A DNA stretch of 6,707 nucleotides. Source: FLUQ01 sp031548325. GTDB lineage: Bacteria > Desulfobacterota > Desulfovibrionia > Desulfovibrionales > Desulfovibrionaceae. Under the pieces are notes generated by a model, which had not been told where the DNA came from, made no database searches, and saw only the letters and a list, made by a program, of their open reading frames with translations. Made by a program: the position numbers and the translations under genes. Positions 4,535-6,707 of this stretch are shown piece by piece (within the stretch, counting starts at the first letter, position 1; each line of letters begins with the position of its first letter). Where the stretch lies: assembly GCA_031548325.1 (NCBI GenBank), contig JAVBRE010000105.1, forward strand, positions 1 to 6,707, in the 5' to 3' direction.

Positions 4535-6583
4535 ATGGCACAGGAAAACGACACCAGACTGAAAAAACAGGCGAACCTTGAGCCCGGCGTCTCTGACGAG
4601 GACTTCACCGCAGCCATGGGCGGGGAACTGACCGAAGAGCAGGAAAAGCTTATTCGGGAATTCGACAAGGAGGCCAGCACCCGCACGCTGGAAAGCCCCG
4701 CGCTCGCGAAACTGTTCTACCTGACCTGCATCGGGGTGACCCTGTATCATTTCATCACCTCTTTCTTGGGCACGCCGGTGGTGCTGGTGCATCGATCCTT
4801 GCACGTGGGCATGATGCTGGCCCTGGGCTTCATCATGTACCCCTTCAGCAGGAAGAGCAGCTACAAACGGGTGTCGTGGGTGGACTGGGTGCTGATAGCG
4901 CTCTCTCTGGCCATACCGGTGTATGTCTGGGTCGACTATATGGGCGTGGTGGAACGCGCGGGCATGCCCAATACGCCGGACCTGGTGGTGGCGACCCTGC
5001 TTGTGCTGCTGGTGATGGAAGCGTCGCGCCGCATGGCCGGGTGGGCTCTGCCCATACTCAGCCTGATCTTTATCGCCTATGGTCTTTTCGGACGCGGCAT
5101 GCCGGGCATATTCGGCCACCGGGGCTATACCTGGGTACAGCTTTCCAACCATTTTTTCGCCAACACCGAGGGCATCTACGGCACCTCCGTCAGCGTGGCG
5201 GCCAGCTACATCTTTTTGTTCATCCTGTTCGGCACGGTCATGGGCAAGTCGGGCATGGGCGCTTTTTTCAATGATCTGGCCATGGCTCTGGCCGGGCACA
5301 CCAAAGGCGGCCCGGCGAAAGTGGCGGTCATTTCCTCCGGCCTGCTGGGGTCCATCAACGGCTCCGCCGTGGCCAACGTGGTGACCACCGGCGCCTTCAC
5401 CATTCCGCTGATGAAGCGCACGGGCTATTCCAAAGACTTCGCGGGCGCGGTGGAAGCTTCCGCCTCCGTCGGCGGACAGCTGCTGCCCCCGGTCATGGGG
5501 GCTGCGGCCTTCATCATGGCCGAGATTCTCAGCGTGCCCTATTCCACCATCATCGTGCATGCGGCCATACCGGCGCTTTTGTACTACCTGGGCATCATCA
5601 TCCAGGTACAGTTGCGCGCGGGCAAGACCAACCTGCTGGGCCTGCCCAAAGACCGGCTGCCCAAGGCCAGGGCCGTGCTGAAAGACAAGGGGCATCTGCT
5701 GCTGCCCATCTTCCTGTTGCTGTACCTGCTGCTCTTCTCGGGCACCACGGTGGTTTTTTCCGCCGTCATCACTATCGTGGCCACTATTGCCGTATCCGCG
5801 CTGAAAAAAAATACCCGCATGAGCTTCAAGGACATCTGCGACGCCTTCGCCGACGGCGCGAAGCAGACCGTCGCCGTGGCCATGGCCTGCGCCTGCGTGG
5901 GCATCATCATCGGGGTGACGTCCAAGACCGGCTTCGGCCTGACCATGGCCAACACCATCATCACTCTGGGCAGCCAAAGCCTGGTCTTCACGCTGATCTT
6001 CACCATGATCACCTGCATGATTCTGGGCATGGGGGTTCCCTCCATCCCGGCATACATCATCACGGCCACCATCGCGGCCCCGGCCCTGGCCAAGCTGGGT
6101 ATTCCGGCCATATCCGCCCACCTGTTCGCCTTCTATTACGCCATGTTCGCCAACCTGACGCCTCCGGTGGCTCTGGCGGCCTTCGCGGCGGCGGGAATTT
6201 CGGGCGGCGACCCCATGAAAACGGGCTTTGCTTCGGTAAAACTGGCCATTGCGGGCTTTATCGTGCCCTTCATGTTCGTGTATTCGCCGCAACTGCTGCT
6301 GATCAACACGGGATTCTTCGAAGGGCTGCGCGTGGCCTTGGGAGCCTGCATCGGCGTGCTGATGATCGGCATCGCGATCGAGGGCTACCTGTTCACCACG
6401 GTACCTATGCTGCTGCGCCTGGTCGCCTTCGTCGGCGCTCTGGGGCTGATCGACAGCGGCGTGTACACCGACATGATCGGCCTGAGCGTGCTGGCGCTGC
6501 TCTTCGGCGCGCAGTATTATCTGGCCGGCAGAGAACGGAAGAGACCGGCCGCCAAAGTGGCGGGAGACGCGGCGGAAGGCTGA
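4535..6583 (+). CDS. TRAP transporter fused permease (DctQ-DctM type, 4TM/12TM family)
   Basis: A 682-residue inner-membrane permease in which the small and large TRAP subunits are one chain, as is usual for TAXI systems. It couples import of the ligand delivered by the receptor to an ion gradient, normally sodium. After an acidic cytoplasmic N-terminus of about 55 residues, a first group of membrane segments (roughly 60-80, 88-104, 116-134, 150-184) corresponds to the small subunit. The large-subunit core follows. It contains the hallmark GSINGSAVANVVTTGAFTIP (272-291), the adjacent EASASVGGQLLPPVMG (307-322), and a second repeat-like half with GMGVPSIPAY (498-507) and FANLTPPVALAAFAAAG (538-554). 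Three further hydrophobic segments (about 598-620, 624-640 and 643-662) extend the C-terminus. The ATG at 4535 has AAGGGG 6 bases upstream. It starts 18 bases after the DUF1850 stop, so co-transcription is likely. Family assignment is secure; substrate unknown. Confidence 0.95.
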   Translation: MAQENDTRLKKQANLEPGVSDEDFTAAMGGELTEEQEKLIREFDKEASTRTLESPALAKLFYLTCIGVTLYHFITSFLGTPVVLVHRSLHVGMMLALGFIMYPFSRKSSYKRVSWVDWVLIALSLAIPVYVWVDYMGVVERAGMPNTPDLVVATLLVLLVMEASRRMAGWALPILSLIFIAYGLFGRGMPGIFGHRGYTWVQLSNHFFANTEGIYGTSVSVAASYIFLFILFGTVMGKSGMGAFFNDLAMALAGHTKGGPAKVAVISSGLLGSINGSAVANVVTTGAFTIPLMKRTGYSKDFAGAVEASASVGGQLLPPVMGAAAFIMAEILSVPYSTIIVHAAIPALLYYLGIIIQVQLRAGKTNLLGLPKDRLPKARAVLKDKGHLLLPIFLLLYLLLFSGTTVVFSAVITIVATIAVSALKKNTRMSFKDICDAFADGAKQTVAVAMACACVGIIIGVTSKTGFGLTMANTIITLGSQSLVFTLIFTMITCMILGMGVPSIPAYIITATIAAPALAKLGIPAISAHLFAFYYAMFANLTPPVALAAFAAAGISGGDPMKTGFASVKLAIAGFIVPFMFVYSPQLLLINTGFFEGLRVALGACIGVLMIGIAIEGYLFTTVPMLLRLVAFVGALGLIDSGVYTDMIGLSVLALLFGAQYYLAGRERKRPAAKVAGDAAEG

Positions 6584-6590
6584 GAAAGGC

Positions 6591-6616
6591 GGCGGCGGGG
6601 TTGCAAGCCCGCCGCC
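6591..6616 (+). terminator. GC-rich hairpin after the permease gene
   Basis: GGCGGCGGG (6591-6599) and CCCGCCGCC (6608-6616) form a perfect 9-bp stem with an 8-base loop, starting 8 bases after the permease stop. No T tract follows (TGTGCTGTAACAG instead), so it is a probable 3' end structure rather than a textbook intrinsic terminator. A smaller near-palindrome GCTG-TAA-CAGC (6620-6630) follows it. Confidence 0.45.
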
Positions 6617-6643
6617 TGTGCTGTAACAGCATGCCATATGCGC

Positions 6644-6707
6644 ATGACCTTTCTTACCCGCACCCAGCACATGGGCGCAGCCGCCCTTCTGATCGGGACC
6701 AGCGTGT
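6644..6707 (+). CDS. Possible 5' end of a further gene, cut by the window edge
   Basis: From the ATG at 6644 the frame stays open to the end of the window and reads MTFLTRTQHMGAAALLIGTS followed by V, a short polar start leading into a hydrophobic stretch. This resembles the beginning of a membrane or exported protein. A later ATG at 6671 is also possible. No good ribosome-binding site is seen in front of either. Only 21 codons are available, so the product cannot be named, and a chance open frame is not excluded. Confidence 0.3.
   Translation, partial: MTFLTRTQHMGAAALLIGTSV

Noticed and set aside
4265..6670. Very long (801-residue) open frame on the minus strand opposite the permease
   Set aside because: It is rich in His, Gln, Gly and Asp, as expected from reading Leu/Val/Ala codons of a GC-rich membrane protein backwards. 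It has no recognisable domain and overlaps a certain gene over its whole length.

Overview
This is an ordinary-looking chromosomal window from a GC-rich Gram-negative bacterium. A heptose-bisphosphate phosphatase (LPS core heptose synthesis), a periplasmic TAXI-type TRAP transporter and the style of the proteins suggest a Desulfovibrionaceae-like member of the Desulfobacterota. That placement rests on general protein familiarity, not on a search. Almost all of the window is assigned to four complete clear genes, one DUF gene and short intergenic regulatory stretches. No tRNA, rRNA, CRISPR array, insertion sequence or phage gene is visible.

Layout. Positions 1-137 are non-coding and hold an 18-bp AT-rich perfect palindrome (11-28) and a 30-bp GC-rich perfect palindrome (86-115), the latter just downstream of the typA stop. 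On the minus strand, typA/bipA (138-1997) lies downstream of gmhB (2125-2721), with a short leader hairpin between them. A 262-bp divergent intergenic region (2722-2983) contains an AT-rich island with a good Fur-box-like sequence placed between plausible -35 and -10 elements. On the plus strand follows a compact three-gene cluster: a TAXI solute-binding protein (2984-3979), a DUF1850 exported protein or lipoprotein (3995-4516) and a fused TRAP permease (4535-6583). The cluster is followed by a hairpin (6591-6616) and possibly the first codons of another gene running off the right edge.

How the genes work together. The plus-strand trio fits one TRAP-TAXI uptake system: the periplasmic receptor captures an organic acid-like ligand and the fused permease imports it with an ion gradient. 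The DUF1850 protein, of unknown function but commonly found beside TAXI systems, probably acts at the periplasmic side. A strong 14-bp hairpin at the receptor/DUF1850 junction could let the receptor be made in excess over the membrane components. GmhB and TypA are housekeeping functions (LPS heptose supply and a ribosome-associated GTPase) with no evident link to the transporter.

I did not find a convincing new system. The points most worth checking are the Fur-like site in front of a TAXI transporter, the duplicated-palindrome hairpin inside the transporter cluster, the uncharacterised DUF1850 partner, and the isolated operator-like palindrome at the left edge.
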